Origin: an uncultured Pelagibacteraceae bacterium
Lineage (GTDB): Bacteria; Pseudomonadota; Alphaproteobacteria; Pelagibacterales; Pelagibacteraceae
Length of the DNA: 64,000 nt
Direction: 5' to 3'
Assembly: GCA_902610655.1 (NCBI GenBank)
Contig: CACLWL010000001.1
Location: 62,001-126,000, forward strand
Position numbers and translations under genes: made by a program. Below are positions 38,283 to 47,383 of the stretch, piece by piece. Numbering within the stretch: position 1 is the stretch's first letter; every line of letters begins with the position of its first letter. Below the pieces are notes generated by a model. The model was given only the letters and a program-made list of their open reading frames with translations. It had not been told where the DNA came from and did not search any database.

Positions 38283-39359
38283 ATGGGTCCTATAAAAGAA
38301 GCACTTACTTTTGATGACGTTACACTTGCACCAAAGTATTCAGAAATTTTGCCCTCACAAGTAGACACATCAACCTATTTAAGAAATGACTTTAAAATAA
38401 GCATACCTTTATTATCTTCCGCAATGGATACTGTAACAGAATCTAAAATGGCTATAGCCATAGCTAAAGCAGGAGGTATAGGCGTTATACATAGAAACTT
38501 AACGATTGATAGTCAAATAAAAGAGATAAAAAAAGTTCAATCAAAAAATTTAAAAGTTGGCGCAGCTGTTGGTGCTGGAGATCTAGAATCAAAAAGAGCT
38601 CTTGCGATCCTAAAAGAAAAAGTTGACATGATCGTTGTTGATACTGCGCATGGACATACAAAAAAGGTAAAAGAAATAATAAAAAAGATTAAAAAAAATA
38701 AAAATAAAAAAACACTTCTATGTGCTGGAAATATTGCAACTGCTGAAGCTGCAAATTTTCTGGCAAATTTAGGTGTAGATATAGTTAAAGTTGGTATTGG
38801 CCCTGGCTCAATTTGCACGACAAGACTTGTTGCAGGAATTGGTGTCCCTCAATTAAGTGCGATAATTAATGTAAAAAAAGGTTTAAAAAATAAAAAAATT
38901 AAAATAATCGCAGACGGCGGTATAAAATTTTCTGGAGATATTGCAAAAGCACTAGCAGCAGGAGCAGATGCAGTAATGATTGGTTCTTTATTTGCTGGAA
39001 GTATTGAGTCACCAGGTAAAATTTTAAAAAAAAATGGAAAAATGTTTAAAGTTTTCAGAGGTATGGGCTCTATAGGTGCAATGAACAAAGGATCAGCAGA
39101 TAGATATTTTCAATCTAAACAAAAAGATAAATCTAAATATGTTCCAGAAGGTGTCGAAGGTTTTGTAAAATTTAAAGGCCCAGTAGATAAAATAATTTTT
39201 AAATTAATAGGAGGTTTAAAATCCTCAATGGGTTATTTAGGATCTAAAAAAGTTTTAACCTTAAGAAATAAACCTAAATTTGTTAAAATTACAAAAGCAG
39301 GTTTCTATGAAAGTATGGTACATAATATAGATGAGGTAAAAAAAGATGAAATGTATTAG
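38283..39359 (+). CDS. guaB: IMP dehydrogenase lacking CBS domains
   Basis: Oxidises IMP to XMP in GTP synthesis. At 358 residues it is about 130 short of the usual 490: the chain passes from [20 protein letters not shown] directly to [10 protein letters not shown], exactly where the paired CBS domains normally sit. The catalytic Cys is in [15 protein letters not shown], and the flap Arg-Tyr dyad is kept in GSADRYFQ with YVPEGVEG, which separates it from GMP reductase. Loss of CBS would remove adenine/guanine nucleotide control. It overlaps the following TPR gene by 14 bases, with guaA beyond. Confidence 0.93.
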   Translation: MGPIKEALTFDDVTLAPKYSEILPSQVDTSTYLRNDFKISIPLLSSAMDTVTESKMAIAIAKAGGIGVIHRNLTIDSQIKEIKKVQSKNLKVGAAVGAGDLESKRALAILKEKVDMIVVDTAHGHTKKVKEIIKKIKKNKNKKTLLCAGNIATAEAANFLANLGVDIVKVGIGPGSICTTRLVAGIGVPQLSAIINVKKGLKNKKIKIIADGGIKFSGDIAKALAAGADAVMIGSLFAGSIESPGKILKKNGKMFKVFRGMGSIGAMNKGSADRYFQSKQKDKSKYVPEGVEGFVKFKGPVDKIIFKLIGGLKSSMGYLGSKKVLTLRNKPKFVKITKAGFYESMVHNIDEVKKDEMY

Positions 39360-39792
39360 TGCAAAAATAGTTATTTTTATATTTTCGCTTGTTTGTACTT
39401 TTTTTATTACAAGCCATTCACAATCAGAAAACTTTTTTGTTGAAGCTAAACAAAAATTTGATCAAAAAAAATATGAAGATTCAAAATTCCTCTTTCAAAG
39501 AAATATCGTATTTAATCCAAAAGATGCAGAATCTTATTTATATTTAGCAAAAATTTATAAAAATGAAGAAAATGAAAAAGAAGAAATTAAAAACTTAAAT
39601 ACTACATTATTGTTAGATCCTACTAATGAAGAAGCAATGTATTTAATGATAAATTATGAACTTAAAAAGTCAAATTATGCTAAAGTAAAAGACCTTAAAG
39701 AAAGCTTTTTATTAATTTGTAAAAAACTTTGTAAAGAAGTTGATCAAATAGAAAAATCATTAGCAGATATAGAACCAAAAAATGGATCTTAA
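39346..39792 (+). CDS. Small secreted TPR protein between guaB and guaA
   Basis: 148 residues: a hydrophobic N-terminal signal (about residues 7-25), then TPR-like helices ([58 protein letters not shown]). The C-terminal part has Cys-x3-Cys in [13 protein letters not shown]. It overlaps guaB by 14 bases and guaA by 11, so it is in the gua operon although export makes a direct enzymatic role unlikely. Function unknown; it resembles the two TPR genes at 42782-43891 in plan. Confidence 0.75.
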   Translation: MKCISAKIVIFIFSLVCTFFITSHSQSENFFVEAKQKFDQKKYEDSKFLFQRNIVFNPKDAESYLYLAKIYKNEENEKEEIKNLNTTLLLDPTNEEAMYLMINYELKKSNYAKVKDLKESFLLICKKLCKEVDQIEKSLADIEPKNGS

Positions 39793-41344
39793 TAATAATT
39801 TAAATAAAATTTTAATTATTGATTTTGGTTCACAATTTACTCAACTTATAGCAAGAAGAATAAGAGAGTTAGGAGTGTTTTCAGAAATAATTAGCCACAC
39901 AAAACTAAGTTCAAAATTAAATAAAACAGATGTAAAAGGAATAATATTATCAGGAGGCCCCTTAAATGTTTATCAATCCAAAAAGGTTAAGTTTAGAAAG
40001 GATATATTTAAATGGAAAATCCCAATTTTGGGAATTTGTTTTGGCCATCAAGTTATTTCTAAAGAATTAGGTGGTAATGTTAAAAAGGCAAAGAGTAGAG
40101 AATTTGGTTTAGCAAAACTTAAAAGATTATCTAAAAGCAGACTTACTGAAGATTTTTTTGATAAAAAAGGATCAAATAATGTTTGGATGAGTCATGCTGA
40201 TGAAGTTACAAAATTAGCTAAAGGTTTCAAAGCAGTTGCAAAAACAGAAACTTCTAAGTTTTCAATTGTTGAAAATTCCTCAAGAAAACTTTATGGCATA
40301 CAGTTTCACCCTGAGGTGACACACACTGAAAAAGGAAAAGTAATTCTTAAAAATTTTGTTTTTTCAATTTGCATGATAAAAAAAAATTGGTCTTTGAAAA
40401 ATCAAAAATTAAGACTAGTTAAAGATGTTAGAAAAAAAGTTGGAAAATCAAAAGTAATTTGTGCTTTGTCAGGGGGAGTCGATAGTAGCGTCGTTGCAAA
40501 GTTAATCCACAATGCTGTAGGTAATCAACTAACTTGTGTCTTTGTTAATACTGGATTATTAAGGAAAAACGAAGAATTGCAGGTTGTTAAAACATTCAGA
40601 AAGAAATTTAAAATTAATCTTGTTTATGTGGACGCTAAAAACCTTTTTTTAAATAAATTAAAAAAAATTAGTGATCCTGAAAAAAAAAGAAAAATAATAG
40701 GAAATTTATTTATCAAAATTTTTGAAAAATATGCGAAAAAAATTAAAAATGTTAAATATTTAGCTCAAGGAACCCTTTATCCAGATTTAATAGAAAGCAA
40801 GTCTGTAACTGGAAGTCAAACTTCAAAAATAAAATCTCATCATAATGTTGGTGGATTACCAAAAAAAATGAAATTAAAACTAGTTGAACCGTTAAAACTG
40901 TTATTTAAAGATGAGGTAAGAAAATTAGGTTTAGAACTTAAGTTATCAAAAGAGATTGTATTAAGACATCCATTTCCCGGTCCTGGTCTTGCAATAAGAA
41001 TACCTGGAGAGATTACAAAAGAAAAAGTAAAAATTTTAAAGGATGCAGATGATATATTTATTAATGCATTGAGAAACCACAATTTATATAATTATATATG
41101 GCAAGCTTATGCCGCGTTACTACCTGTAAAAACTGTTGGGGTCATGGGCGATAATCGAACATATGAATATATGTGTCTACTTAGAGCAATTACTTCTGAG
41201 GATGGAATGACAGCAGACACCTTTAACTTTAAAAAAGAGTTTATGCAGCTTGTTTCAAACAAAATAATAAATAATATAAAAGGTATTAATAGAGTAGTTT
41301 ATGACATAACATCTAAACCACCTAGCACAATAGAATTAGAGTGA
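39782..41344 (+). CDS. guaA: GMP synthase (glutamine-hydrolysing)
   Basis: 520 residues. The class I glutaminase domain has [12 protein letters not shown] (nucleophile Cys near 85) and [11 protein letters not shown]. The ATP pyrophosphatase domain has [15 protein letters not shown] near 227-241, and the C-terminal dimerisation domain ends [13 protein letters not shown]. It amidates XMP to GMP, the step after GuaB. The stop overlaps the panB start (TGATG). Confidence 0.98.
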   Translation: MDLNNNLNKILIIDFGSQFTQLIARRIRELGVFSEIISHTKLSSKLNKTDVKGIILSGGPLNVYQSKKVKFRKDIFKWKIPILGICFGHQVISKELGGNVKKAKSREFGLAKLKRLSKSRLTEDFFDKKGSNNVWMSHADEVTKLAKGFKAVAKTETSKFSIVENSSRKLYGIQFHPEVTHTEKGKVILKNFVFSICMIKKNWSLKNQKLRLVKDVRKKVGKSKVICALSGGVDSSVVAKLIHNAVGNQLTCVFVNTGLLRKNEELQVVKTFRKKFKINLVYVDAKNLFLNKLKKISDPEKKRKIIGNLFIKIFEKYAKKIKNVKYLAQGTLYPDLIESKSVTGSQTSKIKSHHNVGGLPKKMKLKLVEPLKLLFKDEVRKLGLELKLSKEIVLRHPFPGPGLAIRIPGEITKEKVKILKDADDIFINALRNHNLYNYIWQAYAALLPVKTVGVMGDNRTYEYMCLLRAITSEDGMTADTFNFKKEFMQLVSNKIINNIKGINRVVYDITSKPPSTIELE

Positions 41345-42120
41345 TGAATAGTAAAATTAAAAAGATTATTAATAAAAAAAATAAATCCAAAATTGTTTGT
41401 TTAACTGCATACTCAAAAAATATTGCAGAAATTGTAGATAATCATGCTGATATAGTTCTTGTAGGTGACTCTCTAGGATCAGTTCTTTATAACTATAAAA
41501 CAACTAGAAAAGTTAATCTTAAGATGATGCTAGAACACACAAAAAGTGTAAGGATGGGTGTTAAAAAAAGCCTCCTTGTGATTGATATGCCTTACAATAC
41601 ATATAGAAATAAATCTGAGGCGCTCAAAAACTCAAAACTTGCAATGAGAGAAACAAAGTGCGATGCAGTTAAATTGGAAGGTGGAGTTAGGGTACAACAT
41701 ATAGTTCAACATTTAGTAAAAAACAAAATCCCAGTGATGGGTCACATTGGATTAACTCCACAGACTATTAAAGGAAAATTTAAATCAGTAGGCAAAAATG
41801 AAAAAGAGAGAAAAAAACTCTATAAGGACGCTAAAGCTTTAGAGGAGAGCGGTGTATTCGGAATAGTTTTAGAATGTACTTATAGTGATATTTCAAAAAA
41901 AATTTCTAAATTATTAAAAATTCCAACTATAGGTATCGGAGCTTCTGTTCATTGTGATGGTCAGGTCTTAGTAACAGACGATATTTTAGGTTTAACAGAA
42001 GCCAAAATTAAATTTGTTAAAAAATATGTAAATATAAAAAAAATTATAAATTTAGCAGTATCAAAATTTAAATCTGATGTTAAATCAGAAAAATATCCTA
42101 CGAAAAAATATTCTTATTAG
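41344..42120 (+). CDS. panB: 3-methyl-2-oxobutanoate hydroxymethyltransferase
   Basis: First step of pantothenate synthesis, transferring a one-carbon unit from methylene-tetrahydrofolate to ketoisovalerate. ATG at 41344 gives 258 residues. Family blocks are VCLTAYSKNIAEI, LVGDSLGSVLYNY (metal Asp), DAVKLEGG near 109-116, MGHIGLTPQ near 134 and GIGASVHCDGQVLV near 200-213. Links to the folate-dependent glycine cleavage system in the same window. panC is not adjacent. Confidence 0.95.
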   Translation: MNSKIKKIINKKNKSKIVCLTAYSKNIAEIVDNHADIVLVGDSLGSVLYNYKTTRKVNLKMMLEHTKSVRMGVKKSLLVIDMPYNTYRNKSEALKNSKLAMRETKCDAVKLEGGVRVQHIVQHLVKNKIPVMGHIGLTPQTIKGKFKSVGKNEKERKKLYKDAKALEESGVFGIVLECTYSDISKKISKLLKIPTIGIGASVHCDGQVLVTDDILGLTEAKIKFVKKYVNIKKIINLAVSKFKSDVKSEKYPTKKYSY

Positions 42121-42728
42121 AAATATTTTTTAAAGCTTTCGTTGATCGATAATATTTCTAAATCTACTAATCCGCCTATAACAAGTTGAAGGGCAACTAA
42201 CAAAATAAAACCTAACCCCACGTAAGCAATCCATAAATGTTTTTGAATATAATTAGCAAGAACAGTAGCAAGAGCCCCAGTTAAGATTACAGATAAAACT
42301 AATCCAAATATCATAAAGCCAAAATGCCCTTTTGATGCACCAACCACACCAATAACGTTATCAAAGCTAATTGTTATATCTGCAAATAAAACTTTATATA
42401 CGCTTTGAATATAAGAGGGTTCTTTTGACTTTTTTGTCGGTGATTTAATTTTTTTTATTTCAAATAAGTCTTTTTTAAGATCATAAACAATCCAAATTAA
42501 TAATAAACCTCCGAGAATTTTAATAAAATAAAATTTAAATAAATATGTGGCGAATAAAGCAAAAACTACCTTGAATACTAATGCTCCAGCAACACCCCAA
42601 AGTATTATTTGTTTTCGGTTTTTTGGTACAAAGTTAGCAGCAATTAATCCTATTATTATTGCATTGTCCGCAGCTAAAATTATATCAATAAAAATAATTT
42701 GTGTTAATATTACAATTTCTTCTATCAA
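42117..42728 (-). CDS. TerC/YjbE-family integral membrane protein
   Basis: 203 residues and about six membrane segments. TerC-type acidic motifs in membranes are IFIDIILAADNAIIIG (near 12-27) and ADITISFDNVIGVVG (near 115-129), with paired Asp/Asn typical of metal-exporting TerC proteins. Some members export manganese or support secreted metalloproteins; exact role here is unknown. Its stop overlaps convergent panB. Confidence 0.88.
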   Translation of the reverse strand: MIEEIVILTQIIFIDIILAADNAIIIGLIAANFVPKNRKQIILWGVAGALVFKVVFALFATYLFKFYFIKILGGLLLIWIVYDLKKDLFEIKKIKSPTKKSKEPSYIQSVYKVLFADITISFDNVIGVVGASKGHFGFMIFGLVLSVILTGALATVLANYIQKHLWIAYVGLGFILLVALQLVIGGLVDLEILSINESFKKYF

Positions 42729-42781
42729 TGTGATCTATATTTTAAAAAAAATTAATATTTTCCTGTCTCAAGCTGGATTTA

Positions 42782-43324
42782 CTAATACTTTGAAATTCTT
42801 TTTCCGTCAATTATTTCTTTAAGTTGATCGTATTCTTTGCAATTGCAGCTTTCTAAAATAGTTAATTGCTCAATTGCTTTACCTTTTCTGTTTGTATTTA
42901 GATAAAGTTCACCTAGATATTGGTTTATTCTTTTATGATTTGGCTTAATTTTTAAACCAGATAAATAATATCTTTCAGCTTCAGTATAATTTCCCAGTTT
43001 TCGACTAGTAAATCCTAAATAATTAAGCGTGTCTGCATTGTTCGGTTTTTCTTTGTCAGATTCTAGAAATAAATTAAAAGCTTTCTTATATGTCTTTTCT
43101 GCTTTTGCTAAATTTTTTTCTGCCTTAGTTGTGTTACCTTTTTTTAAGAACTTATCTGCTTTTTTTTCCAAATACTTACCCGACAAAACTAGTTTATGTC
43201 CTTTATCGTATTTTGATACATTGCCCTCATTTCCGCCATCTGAATCGCCAGCTGATCCTGCGGAAAAAGCTGATACAGTTGAAAGTAAAAAAATAACAAT
43301 TAGAACACTAATTTTCTTGAACAT
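42782..43324 (-). CDS. Secreted TPR protein with C-terminal Cys-x-Cys
   Basis: 180 residues with a signal peptide (cut near TVSAFSAG), a Gly/Asp-rich linker, then TPR helices: AEKTYKKAFNLFLESDKEKP, ADTLNYLGFTSRKLGNYTEAERYY, HKRINQYLGELYLNTNRKGKAIEQL. The tail reads LESCNCKEYDQLKEII. The neighbouring gene encodes a paralogue with the same plan and tail. The Cys-x-Cys could bind metal or form a disulfide; unproven. 75 bases separate the two genes. Confidence 0.8.
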   Translation of the reverse strand: MFKKISVLIVIFLLSTVSAFSAGSAGDSDGGNEGNVSKYDKGHKLVLSGKYLEKKADKFLKKGNTTKAEKNLAKAEKTYKKAFNLFLESDKEKPNNADTLNYLGFTSRKLGNYTEAERYYLSGLKIKPNHKRINQYLGELYLNTNRKGKAIEQLTILESCNCKEYDQLKEIIDGKRISKY

Positions 43325-43399
43325 GATTGCAATATAGGAATTAAAGTTTTTTTAACAACCATCTTTTTAATTAGTGGACAATTTAACACTTTATTTTGA

Positions 43400-43891
43400 C
43401 TAATTTATTTGCATTTTTAAATTTTCGTATTCTTCGCATCCACAATTTTTAAGAGAATTAAGTATTTCCTTGGTATCGCTAATTCTATTTTGATTTTTGT
43501 AAAAAACTCCCAAATTGTACTTAATACTACTATGCTGATCATTTAATTCTAAACCTAAAAGGTAATAAATTTCGGCATTCTCATCAAATCCTAATTTCGC
43601 GCTGCATAAACCCAGATAATTTAAAATATCAGGATTAGCAGGATCTTCTGCATTTGCTTCTAAAAGATGTTCTAGGGCCTTTTCGTATTTAATCTTTGCT
43701 TTTTTAAACTTACCTTTTTTTTCTGTTTTGATAGCTCTTTCAAGTTCTTTAACTCCCAGTTTATATGGCCCTGCTGGAGGTGGTCCAGATCTTCCCATAT
43801 TTTCATTAATATCTCTAACATCGAGCGAATATACTTCAAATGATATTAAAATTGTAAAAAGAAATAAAAGTGTAAATTTTAGATTTTTCAT
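43400..43891 (-). CDS. Secreted TPR protein, paralogue with C-terminal Cys-x-Cys
   Basis: 163 residues, signal peptide at the N-terminus (cut near FEVYS). A Gly-Pro stretch GRSGPPPAGPYKLG precedes TPR helices, including NPDILNYLGLCSAKLGFDEN and SSIKYNLGVFYKNQNR. The end LKNCGCEEYENLKMQI aligns with SCNCKEYDQLKE of the adjacent gene. Its ATG abuts the pxpA stop, so it may be co-transcribed with pxpA. No known function. Confidence 0.8.
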   Translation of the reverse strand: MKNLKFTLLFLFTILISFEVYSLDVRDINENMGRSGPPPAGPYKLGVKELERAIKTEKKGKFKKAKIKYEKALEHLLEANAEDPANPDILNYLGLCSAKLGFDENAEIYYLLGLELNDQHSSIKYNLGVFYKNQNRISDTKEILNSLKNCGCEEYENLKMQIN

Positions 43892-44661
43892 TAACTAAAT
43901 TTTCTCATTTTATTAAGAGCTTTTAAATTTAATTTGTTTTTTAAAAGTTCTTTTTTAATTGCTCTTGCTGTGTTTAAAGAACTTTCATTGTCACCGTGAA
44001 TACATACAGAGTCTATTTCACATGAGATTTGTTTACCTGAATAACAATTAATAGCTTGGTTTCGGACCATTGATAAAACATGTTTTTTGGCTATGTCAGG
44101 ATCTGTTATTAATGCATTTGGTTTAGATCTAGAAACTAAATTTCCATCATCCTCATAATTTCGATCAGCAAATATTTCGCAAGCAATTTTCATATTTAAT
44201 TTTTTTGCTGCTAATTCCATTTTTGAACCTGTTGGAACAAGATAAATTAAATCTTTATTTAGTTTATAAATTATATTTGCAAGTATGGTTGCTAAATTAA
44301 TGTCTTCACACGCCATATTATTTAATGCTCCATGGGGTTTCATATGGGTTACATTTTCATTATGTTTTTCAGCAATAGCTTGAAGAATTTCATATTGTAC
44401 TAAAATTAGTTTTTCAATTTCATTTTTAGAAAGATTAAGTCTTTTTCTTCCAAAATTTTCAGGATCATTAAAGGATGGATGAGCACCAATACTAACTGCA
44501 TTTTCCTTTGAAACTAAAATAGTACTATTCATTGTTTCATAATCACCAGCATGATAGCCACACGCAATATTTGCTGAATTAACAATTTCTAATAATTTTG
44601 GATCATTGACGTTTGAGTGATGTTTAGATTTTTCTCCTAAATCACAATTAATATTAATTTC
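43891..44661 (-). CDS. pxpA: 5-oxoprolinase subunit A (LamB/YcsF)
   Basis: 256 residues if started at the ATG at 44661 (MEININCDLGE), the usual family N-terminus; an ATG at 44694 would overlap the divergent pxpB start. Motifs are NCDLGEKSKHH, NIACGYHAGDYETM, IGAHPSFND, VTHMKPHGALNN and CIHGDNESS. PxpABC opens 5-oxoproline (pyroglutamate) to glutamate with ATP. Here pxpA is divergent from pxpB-pxpC, sharing a very short intergenic region. Confidence 0.92.
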   Translation of the reverse strand, partial: EININCDLGEKSKHHSNVNDPKLLEIVNSANIACGYHAGDYETMNSTILVSKENAVSIGAHPSFNDPENFGRKRLNLSKNEIEKLILVQYEILQAIAEKHNENVTHMKPHGALNNMACEDINLATILANIIYKLNKDLIYLVPTGSKMELAAKKLNMKIACEIFADRNYEDDGNLVSRSKPNALITDPDIAKKHVLSMVRNQAINCYSGKQISCEIDSVCIHGDNESSLNTARAIKKELLKNKLNLKALNKMRKFS

Positions 44662-44692
44662 CATACTGTTCATTGATAAAGTATAACATTTC

Positions 44693-45376
44693 ATGATTAA
44701 AAATATATTAAATCTTGGTGACGCAGCACTGTATTGTGATTTTGGAAATAAGGTCGATCAGAAAACAAACATTAAAGTAATTAAGTATTTTGAAAATATA
44801 AAGAAGCAAAAAATATATGGAATAAATAATTTAACCCCCTCTTATAATAAACTTATAATCTCATTTGACTTAAATATATTAAATTTTACAGAACTTAAAA
44901 AAAAGATTGAAGATATCAAGGTTTCTGAAAGTGATGTCAAACAAAATCAAAAAATTGTCAAAATACCAACTTGTTGTGATGATGAATTTGCCCTTGATAT
45001 AGAAAGACTTTCATTAAAATTAAATTTAACCAAAAAAGAAATTTTAGAAAAATATTTTAATAAAGAATATTTTTGTTATATGACAGGATTTATTGCTGGA
45101 ATGCCTTTCTTAGGCGATATTGATAAAAAAATTAGATTCCAAAGACTTGACACACCAAGAGTTAAAGTTCCCAAAGGTGCTGTAGGTATTACAGAGCAAT
45201 TTACAAATATTTATACTTTTGAAAGTCCTGGTGGATGGAATATTTTAGGAAGAACTCCTATAAAAATTTTTGATCAAGTAAGAGAGAAACAACCTACTTT
45301 AATTAATCCTGGTGATAAAGTTTTATTCTATGAAATTAACAAAAAAGAATACCTCAAACTTAATGAAAATAAATAA
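44693..45376 (+). CDS. pxpB: 5-oxoprolinase subunit B (KipI-like)
   Basis: 227 residues. Family blocks are NLGDAALYCDFGN near the start, CYMTGFIAGMPFLGDID near 127-143, RLDTPRVKVPKGAVGITEQFT and SPGGWNILGRTP. It partners PxpC in carboxylation-type activation of 5-oxoproline. It overlaps pxpC by 14 bases. Its start is 31 bases from that of divergent pxpA. Confidence 0.92.
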   Translation: MIKNILNLGDAALYCDFGNKVDQKTNIKVIKYFENIKKQKIYGINNLTPSYNKLIISFDLNILNFTELKKKIEDIKVSESDVKQNQKIVKIPTCCDDEFALDIERLSLKLNLTKKEILEKYFNKEYFCYMTGFIAGMPFLGDIDKKIRFQRLDTPRVKVPKGAVGITEQFTNIYTFESPGGWNILGRTPIKIFDQVREKQPTLINPGDKVLFYEINKKEYLKLNENK

Positions 45377-46307
45377 AATTACAATTTTAAGAGAAGGAAT
45401 AAATTCAACTTTCCAAGATTTAGGAAGGAGCAATTTTTATCATATTGGCTTACCCTTTAGTGGTGCAATGGATAAAAGAAACTACTTGATCGCTAATAAA
45501 TTAGTTGGAAATAAAAATAATGAAGCAGTTATTGAATTTGCGTATCAGGGGCCACTGATAAAAATTCAGGATGGTAATATAAATTTTGCAGTATCAGGTG
45601 ATATCAATTTTAATATAAAAAAAAATGGTAAATTAATAAATGGTGATTGTTATAAAACATATTTTTTGTCGAAAAATGATGAAATAGATATTGTATCAAC
45701 TAATAACTCAGTTTATGGATATTTCGCTGTGAGTGGTGGTTTTGAATTAAAAAAAAATTTTGGAAGTTTTTCTACCACAGTAAGAGCAAGTGTTGGCGCT
45801 AACAACGGAAATAAAATCTCGAAAAATCAAAATTTTATTATTAATGATTTTGGAAATAAATATATCGATAAAAGTCTAAAATATATCAATTCAAAAATTG
45901 AATATATAAGGATATTAAAAGGAACCAATTTCGATTATTTTTTTGAACAATCAATAAAAGAACTTATTTCTAAAGAATTTATAGTCTCAAAACTTTCCGA
46001 TCGAATGGGTATGAGACTTCAAGGACCTAAGATTAAAAATCTAAAAGAGATAAATATTAGGTCAGAAGGTCTTATTAAAGGATTAATCCAAGTTCCGCCA
46101 GATGGTAACCCAATTATTATGTTGTCTGACCATGGAACTATTGGAGGATATCCAAAGATTGGTGCAGTTATAAGCGCTGATTATGATAGATTAATTCAAA
46201 TACCTTCAAGAAAAAAAATAAAATTTAAATTAATTGAATTAAAAGAAGCTGAAAAGCTTTACAAATTATATCAAATGGAAACAGAAAATCTTTTAAATCA
46301 AATTTAA
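45363..46307 (+). CDS. pxpC: 5-oxoprolinase subunit C (KipA-like)
   Basis: 314 residues from ATG 45363 (MKINKITILREG); a longer in-frame start inside pxpB is less likely. Typical stretches are STFQDLGRSNFYHIGLPFSGAMD near 14-36, SDRMGMRLQGP near 217 and ILSDHGTIGGYPKIG-like MLSDHGTIGGYPKIGAVI near 255-272. It shares one base with the EamA transporter gene, suggesting uptake or export linked to oxoproline use. Confidence 0.92.
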   Translation: MKINKITILREGINSTFQDLGRSNFYHIGLPFSGAMDKRNYLIANKLVGNKNNEAVIEFAYQGPLIKIQDGNINFAVSGDINFNIKKNGKLINGDCYKTYFLSKNDEIDIVSTNNSVYGYFAVSGGFELKKNFGSFSTTVRASVGANNGNKISKNQNFIINDFGNKYIDKSLKYINSKIEYIRILKGTNFDYFFEQSIKELISKEFIVSKLSDRMGMRLQGPKIKNLKEINIRSEGLIKGLIQVPPDGNPIIMLSDHGTIGGYPKIGAVISADYDRLIQIPSRKKIKFKLIELKEAEKLYKLYQMETENLLNQI

Positions 46308-47185
46308 TGAAAATTATATCTAAATTACCTGGTCCATTTTTGGTTTTTTTAGGAGCTTTAAGTTTAAGTTTTGGAGGATTGATTGTAAAATCATTTCAAG
46401 GCGCAAATTTATGGCAAATTCTATTTTGGCGATCAATTTTTTTTATATTAGTTGTAAGTATTTTTTTAATACTGACATATCGAAAAAAAGTTTTTACCGT
46501 TTTTATTAAATCTGGAGTTCCTGGATTAGTTGGTGGTTTAGTATTATCGACAGGTTTTTGTGGATATGTGTTTGCTATGTATAATACTACTGTTGCAAAC
46601 ACAAATTTTATAATTCAAACTCAAACGATATTTTTAGCAATATTTGGATATTTATTCTTAAAAGAAAAAGTTTCAAAACTAACCTTAGTTTCAATTGGTT
46701 TAGCAATTTCAGGAATTATTTTAATGGTTGGTACCTCACTATCTTCAGGACAAATGTCGGGTAATATTGCAGCTTTTATAATGCCTATATCATTTGCAAT
46801 TTTGATTTTGATCATAAGAAAATATCCTAATGTAGATATGGTACCATTACAACTAGTTGCAGGGATAATTGCTATGACGATCGGTTATATGATTGCTGGA
46901 AAAATTATTATTTCTTATTATGATATATATTTAGGCTTCTTAGCAGGATTTTTTCAATTAGGTTTTGGCTTTATCTTAATTACTATTGGGGCACGACGGA
47001 CGCCATCAGCATTAGTGGGAATCATAATGTTAACAGAGGCTGTTTTGGGACCTTTGTGGGCCTGGCTTTTCATTAATGAGCAACCACCCGCAATGGTTCT
47101 TATAGGGGGATGTGTTGTAATTATTGCCGTTTTGCTTCAATTTTTACCACTTTTAAAAAAAAATAAGTCTTCATTACAATCTTAA
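46307..47185 (+). CDS. EamA/DMT-family transporter
   Basis: 292 residues with ten predicted membrane helices in two EamA halves (LGALSLSFGGLIVKSFQG at the start; AGIIAMTIGYMIAG in the second). The family exports or imports amino acids and metabolites. The overlap with pxpC suggests 5-oxoproline or a relative as substrate, an inference from position only. Confidence 0.85.
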   Translation: MKIISKLPGPFLVFLGALSLSFGGLIVKSFQGANLWQILFWRSIFFILVVSIFLILTYRKKVFTVFIKSGVPGLVGGLVLSTGFCGYVFAMYNTTVANTNFIIQTQTIFLAIFGYLFLKEKVSKLTLVSIGLAISGIILMVGTSLSSGQMSGNIAAFIMPISFAILILIIRKYPNVDMVPLQLVAGIIAMTIGYMIAGKIIISYYDIYLGFLAGFFQLGFGFILITIGARRTPSALVGIIMLTEAVLGPLWAWLFINEQPPAMVLIGGCVVIIAVLLQFLPLLKKNKSSLQS

Positions 47186-47209
47186 AAGGCTATCATTTTT
47201 ATAAGCTTA

Positions 47210-47218
47210 TGTTATAAG
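47210..47218 (+). promoter_or_regulatory. Extended -10 promoter of gcv operon
   Basis: TGTTATAAG: TG, one base, then TATAAG, an extended -10 element. No good -35 is seen. Transcription would start near 47225, right at the 5' edge of the first riboswitch aptamer, which fits. Confidence 0.55.
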
Positions 47219-47226
47219 ATAACTAT

Positions 47227-47381
47227 CGGGAGAGACCACTTTAATGTGGCGCCGAAGGAGCAACCACCCCGGAAACTCTCAGGCAAAAGGACCGTAAATA
47301 TTAACTCTGGAAAGAGAAAATTTCTCGCCGAAGGAGCAAATCTCTCAGGCACATAGACAGAGGGGGCGAAGAGTTAATATT
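47227..47381 (+). ncRNA. Tandem glycine riboswitch upstream of gcvT
   Basis: Two glycine aptamers in series. The first (47227-47294) has CGGGAGAGACC, GCCGAAGGAGCAA and CTCTCAGGCAAAAGGACCG; the second (47305-47363) has CTCTGGAAAGAG, GCCGAAGGAGCAA, CTCTCAGGCACATAGACAGAG. The paired conserved GCCGAAGGAGCAA and CTCTCAGGCA blocks are diagnostic. It lies directly before gcvT, whose product degrades glycine, so an ON response is expected. A 12-base stretch before the gcvT ATG (47370-47381) can pair with 47297-47308, giving a plausible switching helix. Confidence 0.95.
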
Positions 47382-47383
47382 TT

